From Flavicella sp042091695 (GTDB lineage Bacteria > Bacteroidota > Bacteroidia > Flavobacteriales > Flavobacteriaceae), in the NCBI GenBank assembly GCA_042091695.1, contig JBELHA010000003.1, positions 17,047-81,046 of the forward strand: 64,000 bases of DNA. The letters run 5' to 3'. Of this stretch, positions 1 to 9,334 are shown piece after piece; positions within the stretch are counted from its first letter, which is position 1; each line of letters opens with the position of its first letter. The position numbers and the translations under genes are program-made. The notes below the pieces were generated by a model that worked only from the letters and a program-made list of their open reading frames with translations, did no database searches and was not told the origin of the DNA.

Positions 1-1
1 A

Positions 2-901
2 TTTGATACGGATTATATCGCACAGATACAATCCTACGTACAAGAAAATCAAATTGACATCGTCCATGCTTTCAATGGAAAATGTTTAAGGAATGTGAAC
101 ATCGCTCTCAAAGACACCCCTGTAAAACTTATCACCTATATGGGGTCCACGAGTTTGTATTGGCATGACCCAAGTGCGTATTTAACCTATTTGAATCCCC
201 GTATAGATGCTATCATTTGCAATAGTACTCATGTCTATGAACATGTAAAAAAGCAATTGTTCGGAAAAAGAAAACAAAAAGCTGTTAAAATATACAAAGG
301 CTATGACCCAAAATGGTTCGAGCAAAGCAAGGCTTTTGACTACGCAACTATCAACATCCCTCAAAATGCAGTAAAAGTGTGTTTGGCTGCAAACTATCTC
401 AAGGTAAAAGGAATCGAATATTTTATAAAATCTTCTTACTTCCTAGAAAAAAACAGCAATATACACTATATATTACTCGGAGATATGAGGGGCAACAAAA
501 CCATTCCTGAGTTGGTAGCTAAAAGCCCTATTAGAGATAGAATTCACGTTATGGGTTCTCAAAAAGATGCCGTTTCCTTTTTCAAAGGAGCAGACATCTA
601 TGTACAAACATCAAATAACGAAGGCTTTGGTAGAGCTATCAGTGAAGCGATGTGTTCCAAAAAACCAATCGTTATGACCAATGCAGGAGGGTGTACAGAA
701 TTAATTGACACAAAAAGTGGAAAAGTTGTACCAAAGAAAAATCCAAAAGCCATTGCAAAAGCAATCCTTCAACTATCTGAAGACAAATCGCTTAGATTGA
801 AAATGGGCGAGGCTGCTTATGAGAGAATTCAGAACACCTATGCCATAGAAAAAACTATAGATGAAACACTGGCGTTGTACAATAAAATACTTACTTCTTA
901 A
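2..901 (+). CDS. Glycosyltransferase family 4 (GT-B), 5' truncated by window edge
   Basis: The reading frame is open from base 2 to the TAA at 899-901, so the gene begins left of the window. A GTG at 95 is only an internal in-frame codon, because coding sequence continues upstream of it. The visible part is the C-terminal nucleotide-sugar-binding half of a GT-B glycosyltransferase. It carries the family's E-x7-E type motif (EGFGRAISEA) followed by KPIVMTNAGGCTELI, and ends with the usual C-terminal helix. The role is transfer of an activated sugar to a surface glycan or lipid on the cytoplasmic side; acceptor and sugar cannot be read from sequence. It converges with the Fe-S gene, 9 bp between stop codons. 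Family assignment is firm, substrate unknown. Confidence 0.88.
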   Translation, partial: FDTDYIAQIQSYVQENQIDIVHAFNGKCLRNVNIALKDTPVKLITYMGSTSLYWHDPSAYLTYLNPRIDAIICNSTHVYEHVKKQLFGKRKQKAVKIYKGYDPKWFEQSKAFDYATINIPQNAVKVCLAANYLKVKGIEYFIKSSYFLEKNSNIHYILLGDMRGNKTIPELVAKSPIRDRIHVMGSQKDAVSFFKGADIYVQTSNNEGFGRAISEAMCSKKPIVMTNAGGCTELIDTKSGKVVPKKNPKAIAKAILQLSEDKSLRLKMGEAAYERIQNTYAIEKTIDETLALYNKILTS

Positions 902-910
902 AAAGTGAAA

Positions 911-1690
911 TTATAGATCATTTGCGTTGGCAATCAACTCCGCTATATCCATTACCTCTACACTGTCTTCTTTTTCTTTGTTTTTGATACCGTCTGTCAT
1001 CATGGTATTGCAAAAAGGACATCCTGTTGCGATTATATCAGGCTTGACCTCCAAGGCTCCTTCCGTTCGCAATACATTTACTTCTTTATTTCCTTTTTCT
1101 GCATCTTTGAACATCTGAGCACCTCCGGCACCACAACACAGTCCGTTCACTTTGCATTTTTTCATCTCCACCAATTCAACGTCTAATTTGCGAATCAAGT
1201 CTCTTGGAGCCTCATAGACATCATTGGCACGCCCTAAATAACAAGGATCATGAAAAGTTATTTTACGCCCTTTGAACTTACCGCCTTCTATTGTCATTCT
1301 TCCGGAATCCAACAATTCCTTTAGCAATTGTGTATGGTGAACAACTTCATAAGTTCCCCCCAATCCTGGATATTCATTTTTGATCGTATTGAAACAATGT
1401 GGACAGGCAGTTACAATTTTCTTTACATCATAACCGTTCAACAACTCAATATTTCCCATGGCTTGCATTTGAAATAAAAATTCGTTTCCGGCACGTTTAG
1501 CAGGGTCCCCAGTACAACTTTCCTCCGCACCTAGCACAGCAAAATCAACCTTCGCTTCGTTGAGTATTTTTACAAATGCTTTGGTTATTTTTTTTGCTCT
1601 ATCATCAAAACTACCAGCACAACCTACCCAAAAAACTACTTCGGGTTGTTTTCCTTGTGCTATCATTTCTGCCATTGTAGGTACATTCAT
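911..1690 (-). CDS. (Fe-S)-binding cysteine-rich (CCG domain) protein, HdrB/LutA-like
   Basis: 259 residues with two cysteine-rich CCG domains, as in heterodisulfide reductase subunit B, GlpC and LutA. The first domain shows VGCAGSF near residue 23 and ACPHC near 115; the second shows FHDPCYLG near 150, LCCGAGGAQ near 190 and ATGCPFC near 225. These cysteines bind an unusual 4Fe-4S centre in characterised relatives. The gene lies 76 bp downstream of a membrane ferredoxin-type gene on the same strand. The two together resemble the catalytic and electron-input parts of an Hdr-like quinone-linked oxidoreductase. No flavoprotein or dehydrogenase partner is adjacent, so the electron donor and substrate are unknown. 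Start is the first ATG of the frame, giving a sensible N-terminus. Confidence 0.87.
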   Translation of the reverse strand: MNVPTMAEMIAQGKQPEVVFWVGCAGSFDDRAKKITKAFVKILNEAKVDFAVLGAEESCTGDPAKRAGNEFLFQMQAMGNIELLNGYDVKKIVTACPHCFNTIKNEYPGLGGTYEVVHHTQLLKELLDSGRMTIEGGKFKGRKITFHDPCYLGRANDVYEAPRDLIRKLDVELVEMKKCKVNGLCCGAGGAQMFKDAEKGNKEVNVLRTEGALEVKPDIIATGCPFCNTMMTDGIKNKEKEDSVEVMDIAELIANANDL

Positions 1691-1766
1691 AGGTATAAGA
1701 GATTTAAAAATGCAACAAGAGTTAGCTTGTCAACATTTAAAGGTTTTTTAGTAAAAATTCAAACTA

Positions 1767-3071
1767 TTAGGCCTCGTCTTTCCAATTTAGACGGTCCATC
1801 TGATTGTAAGGCCATGGAGCTCCATTATTTTCAATATTACTCATCATATTATTGAGTTCAGCTGGTGCAGCAGACTCTTCCATGACTAGGTATTGACGCA
1901 TGTCCATAATGATAGACAAGGGGTCTATATTGATAGGACATTCTTCTACACAAGCATTACAGCTAGTGCATGCCCATAATTCTTCTGGGGAAACATAGTC
2001 ATTTAGCAATTGTTTGCCATCGTCTACAAACGCACCATTGTTGCTGTCCATGTTTTTTCCCACTTCTTCCAAACGGTCACGAGTTTTCATCATAATTGCA
2101 CGAGGAGACAACTCTTTTCCTGTATTATTGGCAGGACACACAGAAGTACACCTTCCACATTCGGTACAGGTATAAGAGCTCAAGAGCTGAACCCAATTCA
2201 AATCTTTGACATCACTAGCTCCAAACTTTTCAGGAACTTCATCTGTTTCTTCAGGCATTGCATAAGGATCTGCATTGGGATCCATCATCGTTTGTACTTC
2301 TTTGGTTACAACTGCATTGTTTGGAAACTTTCCTTTGGCCTCCAAATTTGCATAGTAAGTATTGGGAAATGCTAGTAGTATGTGCAAATGTTTTGAGTAG
2401 TATAAGTAATTTAAGAAAATATAAATACCACAGATGTGCAACCACCACGCAGTTCGCTCAATATAGTGCATACTATCCAAAGACACCCCCTCAAAAAGAG
2501 GTACTATAAATTGACTGATAGGGTTTCCAAAGCCAGCTTCTTGAAAGTGAACATCTGTTGCGTTCATCAATATAAAAAGAGACATCAAAACGATCTCAAA
2601 ATAGAGAATAATGTTCCCGTCATTCTTTGGCCAAGAGGTCATTTCTTTACTCCAAAAACGCTTTATTTTCACAATATTTCTTCGTGTCCAAAAAAGTATC
2701 ACAGAAAGCAATACTAAAAAAGCCAATATTTCAAAAGAACCTATTAAAAAATAATAGGTAGTTCCTAAAAACTCAAAAATTCTATGGGTACCTAAGATAC
2801 CATCAATGATAATTTCTAATACCTCAATATTTATAATTATAAAACCTATGTAGACGATAATATGTAAAGCACCTGCAATGGGACGTTTGACCATTTTTGA
2901 CTGTCCTAAAGCAATGCGAATCATGTTGTTAAGACGTTCTTTCTTTCGATCAGTCCTATCCACGTCTTTTCCAATATTGATATTGCGTTTTAACTTCACA
3001 ATATTTTTGACAAAGTACCCAATACTAAGTATTGAGATACACAAAAAGATAATATTAGGAATGTACTTCAT
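1767..3071 (-). CDS. Membrane-anchored (Fe-S)-binding protein, HdrC/HdrE-like fusion
   Basis: 434 residues. The first ~260 hold about five hydrophobic helices with histidines that could ligate haem, like the NarI/HdrE-type membrane subunit. The C-terminal half carries two 4Fe-4S cassettes, CTECGRCTSVCP near residue 300 and CTSCNACVEECP near 370, as in HdrC. The layout is therefore a membrane quinone-interacting part fused to a ferredoxin part. Partner is the CCG protein immediately downstream. Inference: electrons pass between the menaquinone pool and a cytoplasmic substrate through the pair. The gene sits 24 bp downstream of the MCE gene, so it is probably cotranscribed with the envelope genes, although its function is different. 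Confidence 0.85.
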   Translation of the reverse strand: MKYIPNIIFLCISILSIGYFVKNIVKLKRNINIGKDVDRTDRKKERLNNMIRIALGQSKMVKRPIAGALHIIVYIGFIIINIEVLEIIIDGILGTHRIFEFLGTTYYFLIGSFEILAFLVLLSVILFWTRRNIVKIKRFWSKEMTSWPKNDGNIILYFEIVLMSLFILMNATDVHFQEAGFGNPISQFIVPLFEGVSLDSMHYIERTAWWLHICGIYIFLNYLYYSKHLHILLAFPNTYYANLEAKGKFPNNAVVTKEVQTMMDPNADPYAMPEETDEVPEKFGASDVKDLNWVQLLSSYTCTECGRCTSVCPANNTGKELSPRAIMMKTRDRLEEVGKNMDSNNGAFVDDGKQLLNDYVSPEELWACTSCNACVEECPINIDPLSIIMDMRQYLVMEESAAPAELNNMMSNIENNGAPWPYNQMDRLNWKDEA

Positions 3072-3095
3072 AGTATAAAATAAAGGTTTAAAGTT

Positions 3096-4052
3096 TTACT
3101 TTTTAATAGGTGCTACATATTCTTTTTCTTTTTTTCCAAATACAGATATACTCACATATCGTTTTGGATGCAACTTTACATCTTCTAAAAGCGCCGCCAA
3201 TTCATTGGTTGCTTTTTCTAAGTTATCATATACTGCAGGATTTTTAACTAGTTTCCCAACAGTCCCTTGTCCATTCTCAATACCCTGTGTAATGGCATTT
3301 AAGTTTTCAAGAGTCGTATTTATTTTTTTAGACAGGGCCACCACGTTTACCTGTGCCAATGAATCTGAAAACTGAGAGAAATTTTCTGTCAGGTGCTCCA
3401 CATTGTCCATAGATGTTTTAAGCGTTCCTCTATTCTCTACAACCAACATCTCAGCATTCTCAGTAACGCGTTGTAAATTTGCCATCGTTACATCCATAGA
3501 AGCCAAAGTACTTCTGATGTGTTTTCTAGAAGGAACATCTAAAATACTATTGATATTCATCAATAAAGAGTCCGCATGTACAATTACCTTTTCAAGTTTT
3601 GCTTGGAGTGGATTCAACTTTTCACCAACAGAGGAGAAAATATCTGATTCTATTTCACCTTTTAGGAAATCTCCAGGCACAGCTGGCTTTCCAACAAAGG
3701 AAGGTACAATTGCCAAAGATTTACCGCCCATCAGACTAGCACTGTATATTTTTGCAATACTATTTTTTGAAAAACTGAATGGCTTATCAATGCTAAATTC
3801 AACCAACAAGCTTCCCGGTTCTTTGGAATCTTGATCAAAACTAATCTCTATTATTTTTCCAATTGTATATCCATTTACGGTTACTACACTTGCCGTGTTC
3901 AACCCTTGAACGTTTGCATATTTAGTAAAATAGGTATTGGAAGGACCATTAAAAAGGTTGAAACCCTTTAGGTAATTGAATCCCCATATAAAAAGAACTA
4001 TCACCAACAGAGCAACCAAGCCTGTTTTTAACTCCCTAGAAATTTTCATCAT
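3096..4052 (-). CDS. MCE/MlaD family protein
   Basis: 318 residues: a short cytoplasmic N-terminus, one transmembrane helix (about residues 9-29), then a single MCE domain (about 35-120, containing NTASVVTVNGYTIGKI) and a long helical tail rich in heptad-like leucines. In MlaD and its relatives MCE domains form hexameric rings that carry phospholipid between inner and outer membranes. Here no MlaE permease or MlaF ATPase gene is adjacent. The neighbours are an amidase and the divergent lptD, which fits a cell-envelope role. The C-terminal region (VKLHPKRYVSISVFGKKEKEY) is typical of Bacteroidota members of the family, from memory. Substrate not established. Confidence 0.86.
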   Translation of the reverse strand: MMKISRELKTGLVALLVIVLFIWGFNYLKGFNLFNGPSNTYFTKYANVQGLNTASVVTVNGYTIGKIIEISFDQDSKEPGSLLVEFSIDKPFSFSKNSIAKIYSASLMGGKSLAIVPSFVGKPAVPGDFLKGEIESDIFSSVGEKLNPLQAKLEKVIVHADSLLMNINSILDVPSRKHIRSTLASMDVTMANLQRVTENAEMLVVENRGTLKTSMDNVEHLTENFSQFSDSLAQVNVVALSKKINTTLENLNAITQGIENGQGTVGKLVKNPAVYDNLEKATNELAALLEDVKLHPKRYVSISVFGKKEKEYVAPIKK

Positions 4053-4099
4053 AATTTTAAAGATAAAACATTTTATTCACTTTCAAAAATACTACAATA

Positions 4100-5212
4100 C
4101 TATTTAATTGCATCCTTTAAACTTACTTTTTTACCACCTTTAAATGCAGTTAAAAAAGCAGAGGTATAGCCTTGTTTTTTTGCCTTTTTCAAATTCATTT
4201 TTGCGGTGGCGTAACTCTTTGTATTTCCGTAATAATATTTAAAAAAACCAGCCACTGAAACACAAGCAACTCCATTGAGACCTTTAAAGTTATAACTCGC
4301 TGTTTTAATTTTTGTTTTTCCTGAAGCAATTTGAACTTTAAAAACATAGCCTTCAGTATTATTTTCTGAATCAACTTCGGTATGTGTAGGTAAAGTTACC
4401 CGATTTACTTTGGCTTCATTTATATAATTAATGATTGCTTTTGATATCGAAGCAGACATTTCCGATTTCCCTTTTTTTGAATAAAGGTAAGCGCCTTCTT
4501 TTTTATTAGTTAAAAAGCCTGTTTCTATCAAAATACTAGGCATATAAGTTTGATGTAACACCACAAACCCTGCTTGTTTCACCCCTCTATCTACACGTTT
4601 CAATCTTCCCTTAAAATTTTCTTGTACTGTACTTGCAAGGGAGATACTCTTGTCTAAGTTTTCCTCTTGTTCTAGGGTAAGACCAATCACTGACTCCGGA
4701 GAGTTTGGATTGAATCCTTTGTATTTTTCTTTGTAATTATTCTCTAAGAGTATCACTTCATTTTCGGCTTTGGCTACTTCAAAATTTCTTCGATTTGCAT
4801 GCAGTCCTAATATCCATGTTTCAGAACCAGAGGCTTGAGAGTCATGTGCGTTGCAATGCACGGAAACAAATAAATCTGCATCTGCTTTGTTGGCAATCCT
4901 TCCTCGTTCCCACAAATCGACAAAAACATCTTTGCTTCTCGTGTAGATAACTTTTACATTTTTTTGTTTTTTTAAGATAGCTCCTACTCTCAATACAATA
5001 TCCAATGCAATATCCTTCTCTTTGTATTTGCTTCTGTACGCGACCTTACCAGGATCTTTACCTCCATGCCCCGCATCTAAGACAACTGTAAATGGTTTTT
5101 TTTGAGCATTAACTACCGTATTTGCTACAAACAGAAAACAAAAAAACACCGCAAAACAACTGTATGTTATTTTCGTATGAATTTTAAGGAATTGAAAGGA
5201 GTTCATCAACAT
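4100..5212 (-). CDS. N-acetylmuramoyl-L-alanine amidase (Amidase_3) with C-terminal SPOR-like domain
   Basis: 370 residues. An N-terminal hydrophobic segment (about 14-36) is a signal peptide ending near VNAQ. The Amidase_3 domain follows, with zinc-site hallmarks VVLDAGHGGKDPG, an acidic residue in KEKDIAL, SVHCNAH, and the catalytic glutamate in ILIETGFLTN. It would hydrolyse the amide bond between N-acetylmuramic acid and the stem peptide in the periplasm. The last ~80 residues (from GYVFKVQIASG) resemble a SPOR domain, which binds denuded glycan at division sites. Two in-frame ATGs (5212 and 5206) are equally possible starts. It is divergent from lptD with only 44 bp between starts, so the two promoters must overlap. 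Confidence 0.93.
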   Translation of the reverse strand: MLMNSFQFLKIHTKITYSCFAVFFCFLFVANTVVNAQKKPFTVVLDAGHGGKDPGKVAYRSKYKEKDIALDIVLRVGAILKKQKNVKVIYTRSKDVFVDLWERGRIANKADADLFVSVHCNAHDSQASGSETWILGLHANRRNFEVAKAENEVILLENNYKEKYKGFNPNSPESVIGLTLEQEENLDKSISLASTVQENFKGRLKRVDRGVKQAGFVVLHQTYMPSILIETGFLTNKKEGAYLYSKKGKSEMSASISKAIINYINEAKVNRVTLPTHTEVDSENNTEGYVFKVQIASGKTKIKTASYNFKGLNGVACVSVAGFFKYYYGNTKSYATAKMNLKKAKKQGYTSAFLTAFKGGKKVSLKDAIK

Positions 5213-5224
5213 TTTTTAATTAAT

Positions 5225-5247
5225 TTTGGCATATTAATGTTTGGCAT
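5225..5247. repeat. Direct repeat TTTGGCAT x2 in the amidase/lptD divergent gap
   Basis: TTTGGCAT occurs at 5225-5232 and again at 5240-5247, start-to-start distance 15 bp, inside the 44-bp gap between the divergent starts. The tandem copies could bind a regulator or simply be chance in T-rich DNA. No exact TAnnTTTG box was found in this gap. Confidence 0.4.
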
Positions 5248-5256
5248 GAAAAAATA

Positions 5257-7941
5257 GTGCCATCCTACACAAAAATAGTATATAAAGCATTGCGAACAAA
5301 TTTATACCATATACTTTTCACTTGTTGTTTCCTGTTTTTTGGTGTGCATCAGAGTTACACACAAATAATTGATAAGAATAACATTGAAACACAGAAAACC
5401 AATGATAGTATTCCTCTGAATTTACCGTTGGTGGCAAAAGACAGCGTCGTAGCCTCTAAAAAAGAAGCAGTAGATGCGATTATTGTTCATACTGCAGATG
5501 ATTATATCATTGAAGATGTCATCAACAAGAAGGTCATGCTCTATAACAATGCGGTTATTGATTATAAAGACATTAAAATAACCTCTGGAAAAATTACGAT
5601 TGATTACAAAACAAATACCGTTGTTGCCCGAGGAATTAAAGACAGTCTAGGGACTTACAGCCAGCTACCGGTTTTCACACAAGGAGCAGAAGAATCTACA
5701 CAAGATTCCATTGTCTTTAATTTTAAAACCGAAAAAGCGCTAATTTACGGCTTGAGTACGGAACAAGACGGGATCTATACATTGGGTGAAAAAACAAAAA
5801 AAATGAACGACTCTACTATTTTTGTGAGAAAGATTCGTTTTACAACTTCGGACAAGAAAAATCCAGATTATTACTTAGAAACCAACAAAGCGAAAATTGT
5901 ACCGAATAAAAAGATTATTGTCGGCTTGACACATTTGGTTGTCGTGGATGTGCCCACTCCTCTCTTTTTACCATTTGCCTACTTACCACTTACAAAGACA
6001 AAAACATCCGGTGTGATCATGCCTAGTTATGGACAATCCAACAGACAAGGATTTTTCTTACAAAATGGAGGGTATTATTTTGCTGGAAACGATTTTTTTG
6101 ATCTTACCTTGCTCGGTGATGTCTATTCCAACGGAAGTTGGGGTTTTAGTACAGAAACCTCCTATAAGAAACGCTACCGTTACAACGGTCGTATGAGTTT
6201 TAACTTCGAAAACTTACTTTTTGGAGTCAAAGGTTTTGACGACTATAGTAAAAGTCAAAATTACAACATACGATGGTCGCATTCTCAGGATTCGAAAGCG
6301 AATCCAAATGCTAAACTTTCAGCCTCTGTAAACTTGGGGAGTAGCAAATACTTCCGTCAGTCTGTCAATGAGTTCAACAGTAGAAATGCTTTGACCAACA
6401 CCTTAAGTTCTTCTATATCATACTATAGAAAACTAGTAGGTACTCCGTTTAACTTTTCGGTAACAGCCTCGCACACACAAAATACAAATACAGAAAAAAT
6501 ATCCATGTCCTTGCCTTCATTTCAGTTGAACATGGACCGTATCAACCCATTTGCACCAAAAGTAGGAAGCCAGAAAACAGCCATTCAGAAAATAGGATTG
6601 AACTATTCCTTACGAGCTGACAATAGAATCACCACCACTGATGATGAATTCTTCACTCCTAAAATGTTTGATGAAGCAAAATCGGGAATTCAACAAAATG
6701 TATCCTTGAGTACCAATATGAAACTATTGAAATACTTGACACTTTCTCCCAATGTGAATTACAAGGAAGTGTGGTATTTTAAATCTATTGATAAAAACTA
6801 CGATGCTGAGAGACAAGAAGCCGTTACGGACACTATTAACGGATTCAATGCTTTTAGGGAATATTCTGCTGGGGCCTCTTTGTCAACAAGTATCTATGGG
6901 ATGTTTAAATTCAAAGGAAAAAACCTAAAAGCCATTCGACACACAATGCGTCCCTCGGTTTCCTTTAACTACAGACCCGACTTTGGTTATTATTACGAGG
7001 ACGTACAGCGAAGCGCAGACCCATTGGATGTAGTATCCTACTCAAGATTTGACGGAGGAACCTACGGAACTCCTTCCCGTGGTCTTTCTCAATCTGTTTC
7101 TTTTTCTTTGAACAATAATTTAGAAGCAAAGGTTCGTGAAAAGGATACTTCCAAAGAAGAAGAGTTTAAGAAAATAACATTGATCAACAACTTGAACCTG
7201 AGTACGAGTTATAATGTTGCAGCAGACAGTCTCAAATTGAGTCCTGTAAATATCACCGCTGGAACACAATTTTTCAAAAATAAGTTGAGCTTAAACACGG
7301 GAGCTAGTTTAGACCCTTATGCACTCAATGCCAATGGCCAACGCTACAATACATTAAACATAGACAACAACGGAAGTCTATTTAGATTGACTAGGGCCAA
7401 TGTCACAATGAGCTACTCCCTTTCGAGCAAGGACTTTGAAGAAAAGGAAGAAAACACTAGCAAGGGTAAAGAAGAAGACGATGCGATATATAACAACCAG
7501 AATACGGATATGTTTGGACAAAGCATGACCAATAGCTTTCGAAACAACCAAGAAGCAGACTCCGAAGAAGAAGAAAAAGAAGCAGACGTCCAGCTCTACA
7601 AGAACAAAATACCTTGGTCTTTGCGCCTCTCCTATTCGAGTACGTATAGCAATAGTAGACGACAAGATGAAATATCAAACAACAGTTTGATGTTTACTGG
7701 AGATATTGAATTGACACCTAAGTGGAAAGTAGGACTTTCCTCTGGGTATGATTTTAGAAACCGAGGCTTTTCGTATACACAATTTAGATTCTCTCGAGAC
7801 TTGGATAGTTGGAGGGTCAATTTCAACTGGGTCCCTTTTGGAAACAGAGCTTCTTATTATTTCTACATCGGTGTAAAATCACCTTTGTTGAGCGATTTGA
7901 AATACGACAAAAGAAATGTACCCGATCAACGATTATTTTAA
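5257..7941 (+). CDS. lptD: Putative LPS-assembly outer-membrane protein LptD (OstA-like)
   Basis: 894 residues from a GTG start; a TTG at 5290 would give a shorter but still complete signal peptide. After the signal sequence an LptA/OstA-like domain (about 75-230, with DDYIIEDVINKKVMLYNNA and KITSGKITIDYKTNTV) leads into the barrel, which starts around VPTPLFLPFAYLPL. The chain ends in phenylalanine, as outer-membrane barrels often do. LptD inserts lipopolysaccharide into the outer leaflet. The mature protein contains no cysteine that I can find, so it cannot form the disulfides that E. coli LptD needs. A very acidic stretch (about 725-790) interrupts the barrel region and is probably an exposed loop. 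lptE is not in the window. Confidence 0.9.
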   Translation: MPSYTKIVYKALRTNLYHILFTCCFLFFGVHQSYTQIIDKNNIETQKTNDSIPLNLPLVAKDSVVASKKEAVDAIIVHTADDYIIEDVINKKVMLYNNAVIDYKDIKITSGKITIDYKTNTVVARGIKDSLGTYSQLPVFTQGAEESTQDSIVFNFKTEKALIYGLSTEQDGIYTLGEKTKKMNDSTIFVRKIRFTTSDKKNPDYYLETNKAKIVPNKKIIVGLTHLVVVDVPTPLFLPFAYLPLTKTKTSGVIMPSYGQSNRQGFFLQNGGYYFAGNDFFDLTLLGDVYSNGSWGFSTETSYKKRYRYNGRMSFNFENLLFGVKGFDDYSKSQNYNIRWSHSQDSKANPNAKLSASVNLGSSKYFRQSVNEFNSRNALTNTLSSSISYYRKLVGTPFNFSVTASHTQNTNTEKISMSLPSFQLNMDRINPFAPKVGSQKTAIQKIGLNYSLRADNRITTTDDEFFTPKMFDEAKSGIQQNVSLSTNMKLLKYLTLSPNVNYKEVWYFKSIDKNYDAERQEAVTDTINGFNAFREYSAGASLSTSIYGMFKFKGKNLKAIRHTMRPSVSFNYRPDFGYYYEDVQRSADPLDVVSYSRFDGGTYGTPSRGLSQSVSFSLNNNLEAKVREKDTSKEEEFKKITLINNLNLSTSYNVAADSLKLSPVNITAGTQFFKNKLSLNTGASLDPYALNANGQRYNTLNIDNNGSLFRLTRANVTMSYSLSSKDFEEKEENTSKGKEEDDAIYNNQNTDMFGQSMTNSFRNNQEADSEEEEKEADVQLYKNKIPWSLRLSYSSTYSNSRRQDEISNNSLMFTGDIELTPKWKVGLSSGYDFRNRGFSYTQFRFSRDLDSWRVNFNWVPFGNRASYYFYIGVKSPLLSDLKYDKRNVPDQRLF

Positions 7942-7982
7942 AAAACTATAATACCAAAAACATTACTCACAAACCAAATATC

Positions 7983-9206
7983 ATGGAAAAAGAAATCATC
8001 TTACTAAACATTTCAGGACAGGATAAACCAGGACTTACTGCAAGCCTCACAGGAGTATTGGCTTCCTATGGCGCTAAAGTTTTAGACATCGGTCAGGCAA
8101 ATATTCACGACACACTTTCGTTGGGGATTTTGTTTGAAATCAAAGCAAAGTCGAGTTCTGCCCCTGTATTAAAGGATTTACTTTTCAAAGCCTATGAGCT
8201 AGGAATCAACGCAAAATTCAAGCCTATCTCACTAGAAAACTATGAAAAATGGGTAGATACTCAAGGTAAAAACAGGTATATCGTAACTATCCTTGGAGAA
8301 AAATTAGCTGCGGAACAAATCTCTGCGGTTACCAATGTAGTATCTGACATCAACTTGAACATTGATTCTATAAAGCGATTGACAGGAAGATTGTCCTTAA
8401 TCAAAGAAGAAGAATACCCAAGAGCCTGTGTGCAATTGTCTATTCGTGGAGAAATCAAAGACAAAGCCGCTGTTACTGAAAAGTTCATGGAAATATCGCA
8501 ACAACTCAATGTAGACATTGCCTTCCAAGAAGACAACATCTTCCGAAGAAACCGACGACTAGTATGTTTTGATATGGACTCTACATTGATACAAACAGAG
8601 GTGATAGACGAATTGGCTGAACTAGCAGGAGTCGGTTCCCAAGTTAAAGAAATTACAGAGTCTGCCATGAATGGTGAGATCGACTTCAACGAAAGTTTTA
8701 AAAGACGTATGGGACTTTTAAAAGGCTTGAGTGAAGAAGTATTACAAGAAGTAGCTCAAAGACTCCCAATCACCAAAGGAGCACATCGTTTGATGAAAAC
8801 CTTGAAAGCATATGGATTTAAAACTGCAATCTTATCGGGTGGATTCACCTATTTTGGAAATTACCTACAAAAGGAACTCGGTATTGACTATGTGTTTGCA
8901 AACCAATTAGAAATCAAAGACGGTGCCCTTACAGGTGGCTATTTAGGTGAAATCGTTGACGGTAATATGAAAGCCAAATACCTCAAAGAAATCGCTAAAA
9001 AAGAAAATATTGATATTGCACAAACGATTGCTGTTGGTGATGGTGCCAATGACTTGCCTATGTTGAATTTGGCAGGGCTGGGAATCGCTTTTCACGCGAA
9101 ACCTAAAGTAAAAGAAAATGCCCAGAGTTCAATCTCTAGTATTGGGTTAGACGGAGTACTATACTTACTAGGATACCACGATCGTTATATCGACTTGAAA
9201 GCCTAA
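7983..9206 (+). CDS. serB: Phosphoserine phosphatase with N-terminal ACT-type domains
   Basis: 407 residues from ATG 7983; an upstream in-frame codon at 7809 lies inside lptD and is not used. Residues 4-170 form regulatory ACT-like domains (SGQDKPGLTASLTG). The HAD phosphatase domain follows: nucleophile motif FDMDSTLIQTEVIDEL with D197 and D199, SGGFTYF (motif II), and GDGANDLPML (motif III acid pair). It removes phosphate from O-phosphoserine, the last step of serine synthesis, in the cytoplasm. The start is 41 bp after the lptD stop. A strong terminator lies about 50 bp downstream. Confidence 0.94.
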   Translation: MEKEIILLNISGQDKPGLTASLTGVLASYGAKVLDIGQANIHDTLSLGILFEIKAKSSSAPVLKDLLFKAYELGINAKFKPISLENYEKWVDTQGKNRYIVTILGEKLAAEQISAVTNVVSDINLNIDSIKRLTGRLSLIKEEEYPRACVQLSIRGEIKDKAAVTEKFMEISQQLNVDIAFQEDNIFRRNRRLVCFDMDSTLIQTEVIDELAELAGVGSQVKEITESAMNGEIDFNESFKRRMGLLKGLSEEVLQEVAQRLPITKGAHRLMKTLKAYGFKTAILSGGFTYFGNYLQKELGIDYVFANQLEIKDGALTGGYLGEIVDGNMKAKYLKEIAKKENIDIAQTIAVGDGANDLPMLNLAGLGIAFHAKPKVKENAQSSISSIGLDGVLYLLGYHDRYIDLKA

Positions 9207-9257
9207 ACAATTTTATCCTAGAACATAGGTTGATACTGATTTAGAATACTAATACAC

Positions 9258-9291
9258 AACCTATATCATTAATATGATGTAGGTTTTTTTT
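9258..9291 (+). terminator. Rho-independent terminator after serB
   Basis: A 12-bp stem with one G-T wobble (9258-9269 with 9274-9285), loop TAAT, runs directly into a T tract (9284-9291). It ends the lptD-serB transcript. Confidence 0.85.
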
Positions 9292-9305
9292 ATTTCCATA
9301 TTTTA

Positions 9306-9334
9306 TTGACTTTAGTAAGGTGTAAACATATTTG
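9306..9334 (+). promoter_or_regulatory. Candidate promoter for ridA-PBP
   Basis: TTG at 9306-9308, an 18-bp spacer, then CATATTTG at 9327-9334, one mismatch from the Bacteroidota -7 box TAnnTTTG. It would give a leader of about 145 nt before ridA. TATATTTA at 9452-9459 is an alternative nearer the gene. The remaining ~280-bp gap between serB and ridA holds nothing else I recognise. Confidence 0.3.

Noticed and set aside
2010..2375. Long plus-strand ORF opposite the Fe-S gene
   Set aside because: It is the antisense shadow of a well-supported gene and has no coherent protein features.
7435..7590. GAA-rich stretch in lptD as a repeat element
   Set aside because: It is in-frame coding for an acidic loop with no flanking repeats.
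7809..7982. Upstream extension of serB to 7809
   Set aside because: It overlaps the end of lptD in another frame and has no family similarity; ATG 7983 fits.
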